DNA of 64,000 nucleotides from Haliclystus octoradiatus (Eukaryota; Cnidaria; Staurozoa; Stauromedusae; Haliclystidae). The position numbers and the translations under genes are program-made. Position 1 is the stretch's first letter. Each line of letters opens with the position of its first letter. The notes below the pieces were generated by a model. The model made no database searches, was not told the origin of the DNA, and worked only from the letters and a program-made list of their open reading frames with translations. The stretch is taken from positions 682,001 to 746,000 of the forward strand of contig CAKAJK010000004.1 of NCBI GenBank assembly GCA_916610825.1, written 5' to 3'. Shown piece by piece: positions 1 through 11,900 of this stretch.

Positions 1-509
1 ATTCCCTTGAAAATTCAAATTTGACAAAAAAAGTCTAAAATGACCACAAACAATGCCAAACTCCCATAGGAAATAAAAATTAACAATAACAGTCCTAAAT
101 AACCAAAAACAATGCCTAAATCCCATGGGAATTCAAAATTAACAATAACAGTCCTAAATAGTCAAAAACAATGCCAAACTCCCATAGGAAATAAAATTAA
201 CAATAACAGTCCCAAATAGCCAAAAACAATGCTTAAATCCCATGGGAATTCAAAGTTCACAATAACAGTCCTAAATAGTCAAAAACAATGCCTGATTCCC
301 ATGGGACTTCAAAATAAAATAAACCGATCCAAAATGACCGTGAACAATGATAAATCTCCAAGGAATTTAAAATTCGACAAAATCTGTCCAAAAATTCCGA
401 AAACAGTGCTTAACTCACATAGGAACTTGAAATTACCAAAAACAATGCCTAATTACCATGGGAATTCAAAATTAACAATAACAATCCTATATAACCAAAA
501 ACAATGCCT

Positions 510-525
510 AATTCCCATGGGAATT
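510..525. repeat. Representative perfect 16-bp palindrome of the P module
   Basis: AATTCCCATGGGAATT equals its own reverse complement. This dyad, or a one-mismatch version reading CCCATAGG at its centre, recurs in most monomers across the window, usually 59 or 39 bp apart. It creates a CCATGG site, and the downstream overlap creates GAATTC, so both hexamers recur throughout the array. The central CATG gives an ATG on both strands, which explains why most apparent open frames start here. A protein-binding or hairpin role is possible but not shown by sequence. Confidence 0.9.
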
Positions 526-781
526 CAAAATTAATAAAAACAGTCCAAAATGACCGTGAACAATGATAAATCCCTATGGGATTTAAAATTCGACAAAATC
601 AGTCCAAAAAGTCCAAAAACAATGCCTAACTCCCATAGGAACTTGTAATGACCAAAAAAATGCCTAATTCCCATGATAATTCAAATTTGAAAACAACAGT
701 CGAAAATGACCGAGAACAATGATAAATTCCCATGCGAATTCAAACTAGACAAAATCAGTCCTAATTGACCAAAAACAATGA

Positions 782-822
782 CAATGACCTAATTGACAAA
801 AATAGTCCTAAATGACCATAAA
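782..822 (+). repeat. P-less variant monomer (41 bp) with preceding 6-bp duplication
   Basis: Here the anchor is duplicated (ACAATGACAATGACC) and the following unit reads ACCTAATTGACAAAAATAG before continuing into the C module, so the palindromic P module is missing. It is one of two such sites in unit 1, and it recurs at the same phase in most type A units. It is a useful landmark for phasing HOR copies. Confidence 0.8.
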
Positions 823-2280
823 CAATGCCTAATTCCAAAGGGAATTCAGATTTAACAAAAACAGTCCAAAATGACCATGAACAATGCCTATTTCCCATAG
901 GATCTCAAAATTACCAAAAACAATGCCTAATTAACATGGGAATCCAAATTAACAATAACAGTCCTAAATAACCAATAACAATGCTTAAATCCCATTGGAA
1001 TTCAAAATTAACAGTAACAGTCCTAAATAACCAAAAACAATGCCCCATTCCCATAGGAATTCTAAATTAATAAAAACAGTCTTAAATGACAATAAACAAT
1101 GCATAATTCCCAAGGGAATTCAGATTCAACAAAAACAGTCCAAAACGACCATGAACAATGCCTATTTCCCATAGGAACTCAAAATTACCAAAAACAATGC
1201 CTAATTACCATGGGAATTCAAAATTATTTATAACAATCCTAAATAACCAAAATCAATGCCTAATTCCCATAGGAATTCAAAATTAATAAAAACAGTCCTA
1301 CATGACCAAAAACAATGCCTAATTCCAAAGGGAATTCAGATTTGACAAAAACAGTCCAAAATGACCGAGAACAATGATAAATTTCCATGGGAATTCAAAC
1401 TAGACAAAATCAGTCCTAAATGATTGAAAACAATGCTTAATTCCCATAGGAACTTGAAGTGACCAAACACAATGCCTAATTCCCATAGGAATTCAAATTT
1501 GACAAAAACAGTCCAAAATGACCGCGAACAATGATAAATCCCTATGGGATTTCAATTTCGACAAAATCAGTCCAAAAAGTCCAAAAACAATGCTAAATTC
1601 CCATAGGAACTTGAAATGATCAAAAACATTGCCTAATTGCCATAGGAATTCAAAATTAATAAAAACAGTCCTAAATGACCAAAAACAATGCCTAATTCCC
1701 ATGGGAATCCAAAATTAACAATAACAGTCCTAAATAACCAAAAACAATGTCTAATTCCCATGAGAATTCAAATTTGAAAAAAAACAGTCCAAAATGACCG
1801 CGAACAATGATAAATCCCTATGGGATTTCAATTTCTACAAAATCAGTCCAAAAAGTCCAAAAACAATGCTAAATTCTCATAGGAACTTGAAATGACCAAA
1901 AACAATGCCAATTTTCCATAGGAACTCAAAATTATTAAAATCAATGCCTAATTCCCATGGGAATCCAAAATTAATAAAAACAGTCTTAAATGCCCAAAAA
2001 CAATGCCTAATTCCCATGAAAATTCAAATTTGACAAAAACATTCCAAAATGACCGTGAACAATGATAAATCCCCTTGGGATTTGAAATTCGACAAAATCA
2101 GTCCAAAAAGTCCAAAAACAATGCCTAACTCCAATAGGATCTTGTAATGACCAAAAAAATGCCTAATTCCCATGATAATTCAAATTTGACAACAACAGTC
2201 GAAAATGACCGAGAACAATGATAAATTCCCATGCGAATTCAAACTAGACAAAATCAGTCCTGATTGACCAAAAACAATGA

Positions 2281-2321
2281 CAATGACCTAATTGACAAAA
2301 ATAGTCCTAAATGACCAAAAA
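2281..2321 (+). repeat. Second P-less variant monomer of the HOR
   Basis: This site has the same structure as the 782-822 site, exactly 1,499 bp downstream. The neighbouring anchors (561/2060, 620/2119, 658/2157, 717/2216, 776/2275) are also 1,499 bp apart. The pair therefore marks an old segmental duplication inside the HOR. The copies differ at several bases, for example GTCCTAATTGACC versus GTCCTGATTGACC. Confidence 0.75.
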
Positions 2322-2643
2322 CAATGCCTAATTCCCATGAAAATTCAAATTTGACAAAAACATTCCAAAATGACCGTGAACAATGATAAATCCCCTTGTG
2401 ATTTGAAATTCGACAAAATCAGTCCAAAAAATCCAAAAACAATACCTAACTCCCATATGAACTTGAAATGACCAAGAAAAATGCCTAATTCCCATACGAG
2501 CTTAAAATGACCAAAAACATTGCCTAATTCCCATAGGAAATAAAAATTAACAATAACAGTCCTAAATAACCAAAAACAATGCTTAAATCCCATGGAAAGT
2601 CAAAATTAACAATAACAGTCCTAGATAACCAAAAACAATGCCT

Positions 2644-2702
2644 AATTCCCATGGGAATTCAAAATTAATAAAAACAGTCCTAAATGACCATAAACAATGC
2701 CT
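2644..2702 (+). repeat. Representative 59-bp long monomer (P+M+C)
   Basis: This monomer shows the complete three-module form: P AATTCCCATGGGAATTCAAA, M ATTAATAAAAACAGTCCTAA, and C ATGACCATAAACAATGCCT. M aligned with the usual C module (ATGACCAAAAACAATGCCT followed by AA) matches at 16 of 20 positions with one gap, which suggests the two are old duplicates of a ~20-bp element. Two AAAAA tracts, where present, lie 20 bp apart. Confidence 0.85.
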
Positions 2703-2996
2703 AATTCCCAAGGGAATTCAGATTTAACAAAAACAGTCCTAAATAACCAAAAACAATGCTTAAATCCCATGGGAATTCAAAATTAACAATAACAGTCCTA
2801 AATAACCAAAAACAATGACTAATTCCTATGACAATTCAAATTTTACAAAATCAATCCTAAATGACCATAAACAATGCCTAATTTCCAAGGGAATTCAGAT
2901 TTGACAAAAACAGTCCAAAATGACCGAGAACAATGATAAATTCCCATAGGAATTCAAACTAGACAAATCATTCCTAAATGACCAAAAACAATGCTT

Positions 2997-3035
2997 AATT
3001 CCCATAGGAACTTGAAATGACCAAAAACAATGCCT
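2997..3035 (+). repeat. Representative 39-bp short monomer (P+C)
   Basis: This monomer has P directly joined to C and lacks the 20-bp M module. The P module is the CCCATAGGAACTTGAA version, which almost all short monomers share, so they look like one amplified lineage rather than repeated fresh deletions. Short monomers occupy fixed ranks within the HOR, for example at anchors 443, 921, 1195, 1470, 1627, 1903 and 1942 in unit 1. Confidence 0.85.
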
Positions 3036-3625
3036 AATTCCCATGGGAATTCAAAATTAATAAAAACAGTCCTAAATGACCAAAAACAATGCCTAATTCC
3101 CATAGGAATTCAGATTTGACAAAAACAGTCCAAAATGACCGCGAACAATGATAAATCCCTATGGGATTTCAATTTCGACAAAATCAGTCCAAAAAGTCCA
3201 AAAACAATGCTAAATTCCCATAGGAACTTGAAATGATCAAAAACAATGCCTAATTCCCATAGGAATTCAAAATTAATAAAAACAGTCCTAAATGACCAAA
3301 AACAATGCCTAATTCCCATGGGAATCCAAAATTAACAATAACAGTCCTAAATAACCAAAAACAATGTCTAATTCCCATGAGAATTCAAATTTGACAAAAA
3401 CAGTCCAAAATGACCGCGAACAATGATAAATCCCTATGGGATTTCAATTTCGACAAAATCAGTCCAAAAAGTCCAAAAACAATGCTAAATTCTCATAGGA
3501 ACTTGAAATGACCAAAAACAATGCCTATTTCCCATAGGAACTCAAAATTATTAAAATCAATGCCTAATTCCCTTGGGAATCCAAAAGTAATAAAAACAGT
3601 CTTAAATGCCCAAAAACAATGCCTA

Positions 3626-6600
3626 ATTCCCTTGAGAATTCAAATTTGACAAAAAAAGTCTAAAATGACCACAAACAATGCCAAACTCCCATAGGAAATA
3701 AAAATTAACAATAACAGTCCTAAATAACCAAAAACAATGCCTAAATCCCATGGGAATTCAAAATTAACAATAACAGTCCTAAATAGTCAAAAACAATGCC
3801 AAACTCCCATAGGAAATAAAATTAACAATAACAGTCCCAAATAACCAAAAACAATGCTTAAATCCCATGGGAATTCAAAGTTCACAATAACAGTCCTAAA
3901 TAGTCAAAAACAATGCCTGATTCCCATGGGACTTCAAAATAAAATAAACCGATCCAAAATGACCGTGAACAATGATAAATCTCCAAGGAATTTAAAATTC
4001 GACAAAATCTGTCCAAAAATTCCGAAAACAGTGCTTAACTCACATAGGAACTTGAAATTACCAAAAACAATGCCTAATTACCATGGGAATTCAAAATTAA
4101 CAATAACAATCCTATATAACCAAAAACAATGCCTAATTCCCATGGGAATTCAAAATTAATAAAAACAGTCCAAAATGACCGTGAACAATGATAAATCCCT
4201 ATGGGATTTAAAATTCGACAAAATCAGTCCAAAAAGTCCAAAAACAATGCCTAACTCCCATAGGAACTTGTAATGACCAAAAAAATGCCTAATTCCCATG
4301 ATAATTCAAATTTGAAAACAACAGTCGAAAATGACCGAGAACAATGATAAATTCCCATGCGAATTCAAACTAGACAAAATCAGTCCTAATTGACCAAAAA
4401 CAATGACAATGACCTAATTGACAAAAATAGTCCTAAATGACCATAAACAATGCCTAATTCCAAAGGGAATTCAGATTTAACAAAAACAGTCCAAAATGAC
4501 CATGAACAATGCCTATTTCCCATAGGATCTCAAAATTACCAAAAACAATGCCTAATTAACATGGGAATCCAAATTAACAATAACAGTCCTAAATAACCAA
4601 TAACAATGCTTAAATCCCATTGGAATTCAAAATTAACAGTAACAGTCCTAAATAACCAAAAACAATGCCCCATTCCCATAGGAATTCTAAATTAATAAAA
4701 ACAGTCTTAAATGACAATAAACAATGCATAATTCCCAAGGGAATTCAGATTCAACAAAAACAGTCCAAAACGACCATGAACAATGCCTATTTCCCATAGG
4801 AACTCAAAATTACCAAAAACAATGCCTAATTACCATGGGAATTCAAAATTATTTATAACAATCCTAAATAACCAAAATCAATGCCTAATTCCCATAGGAA
4901 TTCAAAATTAATAAAAACAGTCCTAAATGACCAAAAACAATGCCTAATTCCAAAGGGAATTCAGATTTGACAAAAACAGTCCAAAATGACCGAGAACAAT
5001 GATAAATTCCCATGGGAATTCAAACTAGACAAAATCAGTCCTAAATGATTGAAAACAATGCTTAATTCCCATAGGAACTTGAAGTGACCAAACACAATGC
5101 CTAATTCCCATAGGAATTCAAATTTGACAAAAACAGTCCAAAATGACCGCGAACAATGATAAATCCCTATGGGATTTCAATTTCGACAAAATCAGTCCAA
5201 AAAGTCCAAAAACAATGCTAAATTCCCATAGGAACTTGAAATGATCAAAAACATTGCCTAATTGCCATAGGAATTCAAAATTAATAAAAACAGTCCTAAA
5301 TGACCAAAAACAATGCCTAATTCCCATGGGAATCCAAAATTAACAATAACATTCCTAAATAACCAAAAACAATGTCTAATTCCCATGAGAATTCAAATTT
5401 GAAAAAAAACAGTCCAAAATGACCGCGAACAATGATAAATCCCTATGGGATTTCAATTTCGACAAAATCAGTCCAAAAAGTCCAAAAACAATGCTAAATT
5501 CTCATAGGAACTTGAAATGACCAAAAACAATGCCTATTTCCCATAGGAACTCAAAATTATTAAAATCAATGCCTAATTCCCATGGGAATCCAAAATTAAT
5601 AAAAACAGTCTTAAATGCCCAAAAACAATGCCTAATTCCCATGAAAATTCAAATTTGACAAAAACATTCCAAAATGACCGTGAACAATGATAAATCCCCT
5701 TGGGATTTGAAATTCGACAAAATCAGTCCAAAAAGTCCAAAAACAATGCCTAACTCCAATAGGATCTTGTAATGACCAAAAAAATGCCTAATTCCCATGA
5801 TAATTCAAATTTGACAACAACAGTCGAAAATGACCGAGAACAATGATAAATTCTCATGCGAATTCAAACTAGACAAAATCAGTCCTGATTGACCAAAAAC
5901 AATGACAATGACCTAATTGACAAAAATAGTCCTAAATGACCAAAAACAATGCCTAATTCCCATGAAAATTCAAATTTGACAAAAACATTCCAAAATGACC
6001 GTGAACAATGATAAATCCCCTTGGGATTTGAAATTCGACAAAATCAGTCCAAAAAATCCAAAAACAATACCTAACTCCCATAGGAACTTGAAATGACCAA
6101 GAAAAATGCCTAATTCCCATACGAGCTTAAAATGACCAAAAACATTGCCTAATTCCCATAGGAAATAAAAATTAACAATAACAGTCCTAAATAACCAAAA
6201 ACAATGCTTAAATCCCATGGAAAGTCAAAATTAACAATAACAGTCCTAGATAACCAAAAACAATGCCTAATTCCCATGGGAATTCAAAATTAATAAAAAC
6301 AGTCCTAAATGACCATAAACAATGCCTAATTCCCAAGGGAATTCAGATTTAACAAAAACAGTCCAAAATGACCATGAACAATGCCTATTTCCCATAGGAT
6401 CTCAAAATTACCAAAAACAATGCCTAATTAACATTGGAATTCAAAATTAACAATAACAGTCCTAAATAACCAATAACAATTCTTAAATCCCATTGGAATT
6501 CAAAATTAACAGTAACAGTCCTAAATAACCAAAAACAATGACTAATTCCTATGACAATTCAAATTTTACAAAATCAATCCTAAATGACCATAAACAATGC

Positions 6601-8996
6601 CTAATTTCCAAGGGAATTCAGATTTGACAAAAACAGTCCAAAATGACCGAGAACAATGATAAATTCCCATAGGAATTCAAACTAGACAAAATCATTCCTA
6701 AATGACCAAAAACAATGCTTAATTCCCATAGGAACTTGAAATGACCAAAAACAATGCCTAATTCCCATAGGAATTCAAAATTAATAAAAACAGTCCTAAA
6801 TGACCAAAAACAATGCCTAATTCCCATGAGAATTTAAATTTGACAAAAACAGTCCAAAATGACCACGAAAAAGGATAAATCCCCATGGGATTCAATTTCG
6901 ACAAAATCAGTCCAAAAAGTTCAAAAACAATTCTAAATTCCCATAGGAACTTGAAATGATCAAAAACAATGCCTAATTCCCATGAGAATTCAAATTTGAC
7001 AAAAAAAGTCTAAAATGACCACAAACAATGCCAAACTCCCATAGGAAATAAAAATTAACAACAACAGTCCTAAATAACCAAAAACAATGCCTAAATCCCA
7101 TGGGAATTCAAAATTAACAATAACAGTCCTAAATAACCAAAAATAATGCCTAATTCCAATGGGAATTCAAAATTAATAAAAACAGTCCTAAATGACCAAG
7201 AACAATGCCTAATTCCTATGACAATTCAAATTTGACAAAATCAGTCCAAAATGACCGTGAACAATGATAAATCCCCTTGGGATTTGAAATTCGACAAAAT
7301 CAGTCCAAAAATCCAAAAACAATACCTAACTCCCATAGGAACTTGAAATGACCAAGAAAAATGCCTAATTCCCATACGAGATTAAAATGACCAAAAACAT
7401 TGCCTAATTCCCATAGGAAATAAAAATTAACAATAACAGTCCTAAATAACCAAAAACAATGCTTAAATCCCATGGAAAGTCAAAATTAACAATAACAGTC
7501 CTAAATAACCAAAAACAATGCCTAATTCCCATGGGAATTCAAAATTAATAAAAACAGTCCTAAATGACCATAAACAATGCCTAATTCCCAAGGGAATTCA
7601 GATTTAACAAAAACAGTCCAAAATGACCATGAACAATGCCTATTTCCCATAAAATCTCAAAATTAACAAAAACAATGCCTAATTAACATGGGAATTCAAA
7701 ATTAACAATAACAGTCCTAAATAACTAATAACAATGCTTAAATCCCATTGGAATTCAAAATTAACAGTAACAGTCCTAAATAACCAAAAACAATGCCCAA
7801 TTCCCATGGGAATTCTAAATTAATAAAAACAGTCCAAAATGACCATGAACAATGCCTATTTCCCGTAGGAACTCAAAATTACCAAAAACAATGCCTAATT
7901 AGCATGGGAATTCAAAATTATCAATAACAATCCTAAATAACCAAAAACAGTCCTAAATGACCGCGAAAAAGGATAAATCCCCATTGGATTCATTTTCGAC
8001 AAAATCAGTCCAAAAAGTCCAAAAACAATGCTAAATTCCCATAGGAACTTGAAATGACCAAAAACAATGCCTAATTCTTATGAGAATTCAAATTTGACAA
8101 AAACTGTCCAAAATGACCACGAACAATGCCAAACTCCCATAGGAAATAAAAATTAGCAATAACAATCCTAAATAACCAAAAACAATGCCTAAATCCCATG
8201 GGAATTCAAAATTAACAATAACAGTCCTAAATAACCAAAAACAATGCCTAATTCCCATGGGAATTCAAAATTAATAAAATCAGTCCTAAATGACCATAAA
8301 CAATGCCTAATTCCCAAGGGAATTCAGATTTGACAAAAACAGTCCAAAATGACCGAGAACAATGATAAATTCCCATGGGAATTCAAACTAGACAAAATCA
8401 GTCCTAAATGAACGAAAACAATGCTTAATTCCCATAGGAACTTGAAATGACCAAAAACAATGCCTAATTCCCATAGGAATTCAAATTTGACAAAAACAGT
8501 CCAAAATGACCGCGAACAATGATAAATCCCTATGGGATTTCAATTTCGACAAAATCAGTCCAAAAAGTCCAAAAACAATGCTAAATTCCCATAGGAACTT
8601 GAAATGATCAAAAACAATGCCTAATTCCCATAGGAATTCAAAATTAATAAAAACAGTCCTAAATGACCAAAAACAATGCCTAATTCCCATGGGAATCCAA
8701 AATTAACAATAACAGTCCTAAATAACCAAAAACAATGTCTAATTCCCATGAGAATTCAAATTTGACAAAAACAGTCCAAAATGACCGCGAACAATGATAA
8801 ATCCCTATGGGATTTCAATTTCGACAAAATCAGTCCAAAAAGTCCAAAAACAATGCTAAATTCTCATAGGAACTTGAAATGACCAAAAACAATGCCTATT
8901 TCCCATAGGAACTCAAAATTATTAAAATCAATGCCTAATTCCCATGGGAATCCAAAAGTAATAAAAACAGTCTTAAATGCCCAAAAACAATGCCTA
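3626..8996 (+). repeat. HOR unit 2, type A with a type B insertion, 5,371 bp
   Basis: This is a full-length type A unit plus a 1,647-bp type B block (6,828-8,474); one extra A near 6,690 completes the difference (3,723 + 1,648 = 5,371). Its first 3.2 kb matches unit 1 at an offset of 3,625 but lacks the variants that units 1 and 3 share. It carries TTTCGACAAAATC near 5,458, where units 1, 3 and 4 have TTTCTAC. Confidence 0.9.
6828..8474 (+). repeat. Type B block, outpost copy, 1,647 bp
   Basis: The block is made of the same monomer family but in a different order and with diagnostic variants: GACCACGAAAAAGGATAAATC near 6,861, CCCATAAAATCTC near 7,647, TTAGCATGGG near 7,891 and ACTGTCCAAAATG near 8,104. 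Its length equals 20 long plus 12 short monomers minus one base. It matches 37,593-39,240 at offset 30,765-30,766 with only a few substitutions. A one-base deletion near 7,310 (CCAAAAATCC against CCAAAAAATCC) distinguishes it. It is inserted in register between identical monomer positions of a type A unit. Confidence 0.88.
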
Positions 8997-11900
8997 ATTC
9001 CCTTGAGAATTCAAATTTGACAAAAAAAGTCTAAAATGACCACAAACAATGCCAAACTCCCATAGGAAATAAAAATTAACAATAACAGTCCTAAATAACC
9101 AAAAACAATGCCTAAATCCCATGGGAATTCAAAATTAACAATAACAGTCCTAAATAGTCAAAAACAATGCCAAACTCCCATAGGAAATAAAATTAACAAT
9201 AACAGTCCCAAATAGCCAAAAACAATGCTTAAATCCCATGGGAATTCAAAGTTCACAATAACAGTCCTAAATAGTCAAAAACAATGCCTGATTCCCATGG
9301 GACTTCAAAATAAAATAAACCGATCCAAAATGACCGTGAACAATGATAAATCTCCAAGGAATTTAAAATTCGACAAAATCTGTCCAAAAATTCCGAAAAC
9401 AGTGCTTAACTCACATAGGAACTTGAAATTACCAAAAACAATGCCTAATTACCATGGGAATTCAAAATTAACAATAACAATCCTATATAACCAAAAACAA
9501 TGCCTAATTCCCATGGGAATTCAAAATTAATAAAAACAGTCCAAAATGACCGTGAACAATGATAAATCCCTATGGGATTTAAAATTCGACAAAATCAGTC
9601 CAAAAAGTCCAAAAACAATGCCTAACTCCCATAGGAACTTGTAATGACCAAAAAAATGCCTAATTCCCATGATAATTCAAATTTGAAAACAACAGTCGAA
9701 AATGACCGAGAACAATGATAAATTCCCATGCGAATTCAAACTAGACAAAATCAGTCCTAATTGACCAAAAACAATGACAATGACCTAATTGACAAAAATA
9801 GTCCTAAATGACCATAAACAATGCCTAATTCCAAAGGGAATTCAGATTTAACAAAAACAGTCCAAAATGACCATGAACAATGCCTATTTCCCATAGGATC
9901 TCAAAATTACCAAAAACAATGCCTAATTAACATGGGAATCCAAATTAACAATAACAGTCCTAAATAACCAATAACAATGCTTAAATCCCATTGGAATTCA
10001 AAATTAACAGTAACAGTCCTAAATAACCAAAAACAATGCCCCATTCCCATAGGAATTCTAAATTAATAAAAACAGTCTTAAATGACAATAAACAATGCAT
10101 AATTCCCAAGGGAATTCAGATTCAACAAAAACAGTCCAAAACGACCATGAACAATGCCTATTTCCCATAGGAACTCAAAATTACCAAAAACAATGCCTAA
10201 TTACCATGGGAATTCAAAATTATTTATAACAATCCTAAATAACCAAAATCAATGCCTAATTCCCATAGGAATTCAAAATTAATAAAAACAGTCCTACATG
10301 ACCAAAAACAATGCCTAATTCCAAAGGGAATTCAGATTTGACAAAAACAGTCCAAAATGACCGAGAACAATGATAAATTTCCATGGGAATTCAAACTAGA
10401 CAAAATCAGTCCTAAATGATTGAAAACAATGCTTAATTCCCATAGGAACTTGAAGTGACCAAACACAATGCCTAATTCCCATAGGAATTCAAATTTGACA
10501 AAAACAGTCCAAAATGACCGCGAACAATGATAAATCCCTATGGGATTTCAATTTCGACAAAATCAGTCCAAAAAGTCCAAAAACAATGCTAAATTCCCAT
10601 AGGAACTTGAAATGATCAAAAACATTGCCTAATTGCCATAGGAATTCAAAATTAATAAAAACAGTCCTAAATGACCAAAAACAATGTCTAATTCCCATGA
10701 GAATTCAAATTTGAAAAAAAACAGTCCAAAATGACCGCGAACAATGATAAATCCCTATGGGATTTCAATTTCTACAAAATCAGTCCAAAAAGTCCAAAAA
10801 CAATGCTAAATTCTCATAGGAACTTGAAATGACCAAAAACAATGCCAATTTTCCATAGGAACTCAAAATTATTAAAATCAATGCCTAATTCCCATGGGAA
10901 TCCAAAATTAATAAAAACAGTCTTAAATGCCCAAAAACAATGCCTAATTCCCATGAAAATTCAAATTTGACAAAAACATTCCAAAATGACCGTGAACAAT
11001 GATAAATCCCCTTGGGATTTGAAATTCGACAAAATCAGTCCAAAAAGTCCAAAAACAATGCCTAACTCCAATAGGATCTTGTAATGACCAAAAAAATGCC
11101 TAATTCCCATGATAATTCAAATTTGACAACAACAGTCGAAAATGACCGAGAACAATGATAAATTCCCATGCGAATTCAAACTAGACAAAATCAGTCCTGA
11201 TTGACCAAAAACAATGACAATGACCTAATTGACAAAAATAGTCCTAAATGACCAAAAACAATGCCTAATTCCCATGAAAATTCAAATTTGACAAAAACAT
11301 TCCAAAATGACCGTGAACAATGATAAATCCCCTTGGGATTTGAAATTCGACAAAATCAGTCCAAAAAATCCAAAAACAATACCTAACTCCCATATGAACT
11401 TGAAATGACCAAGAAAAATGCCTAATTCCCATACGAGCTTAAAATGACCAAAAACATTGCCTAATTCCCATAGGAAATAAAAATTAACAATAACAGTCCT
11501 AAATAACCAAAAACAATGCTTAAATCCCATGGAAAGTCAAAATTAACAATAACAGTCCTAGATAACCAAAAACAATGCCTAATTCCCATGGGAATTCAAA
11601 ATTAATAAAAACAGTCCTAAATGACCATAAACAATGCCTAATTCCCAAGGGAATTCAGATTTAACAAAAACAGTCCTAAATAACCAATAACAATGCTTAA
11701 ATCCCATTGGAATTCAAAATTAACAGTAACAGTCCTAAATAACCAAAAACAATGACTAATTCCTATGACAATTCAAATTTTACAAAATCAATCCTAAATG
11801 ACCATAAACAATGCCTAATTTCCAAGGGAATTCAGATTTGACAAAAACAGTCCAAAATGACCGAGAACAATGATAAATTCCCATAGGAATTCAAACTAGA

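Larger units (their letters stand above)
1..3625 (+). repeat. HOR unit 1, type A, 3,625 bp
   Basis: I read this unit monomer by monomer using the CAATG anchor. It holds 50 long monomers (58-60 bp) and 17 short ones (38-41 bp) plus two 6-bp duplications, which sums exactly to 3,625 bp. It is 98 bp shorter than the canonical 3,723-bp unit, the loss (one long plus one short monomer) lying near 2,740. It carries variants otherwise seen only in unit 3: AATAGCC near 218, CCTACATGACC near 1,308, ATTTCCATGGG near 1,381 and GCCAATTTTCC near 1,909. The left end of the window coincides with the phase mark, so whether a unit precedes it is unknown. Confidence 0.9.

Noticed and set aside
488-494. TATATAA element in CAATCCTATATAACC, once per type A unit, as a promoter
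   Set aside because: It is a two-base variant of the ordinary monomer in 30%-GC DNA with no associated gene or initiator. Satellite transcription is possible but not shown.
510-525. Palindrome as a transcription terminator hairpin
   Set aside because: It recurs in nearly every monomer with no upstream gene, and there is no directional T-tract on the + strand after it.
229-534. Open frame of 101 codons on the + strand, recurring in most units (for example 3,854, 9,225, 12,791, 16,514 and 20,237)
   Set aside because: It spans six or more monomers, starts at an ATG in a monomer anchor and recurs only because the repeat does. Reading frames change freely between units, for example 92 codons with a different end at 47,434-47,712. 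There is no codon bias, domain or neighbouring gene.
2345-2593. Minus-strand open frames of 69, 77 and 82 codons encoding Phe/Leu/Trp/Gly-rich 13-residue repeats
   Set aside because: The 13-residue period is just the 39-bp monomer translated, and the start is the CATG in the palindrome. Sister copies are broken by single changes, such as a one-base loss near 7,310 or loss of the start at 24,744, with no sign of constraint.
6828-8474. Type B block as a transposable element
   Set aside because: It is built of the same monomers, has no terminal repeats, target-site duplication or coding capacity, and its ends fall in monomer register.
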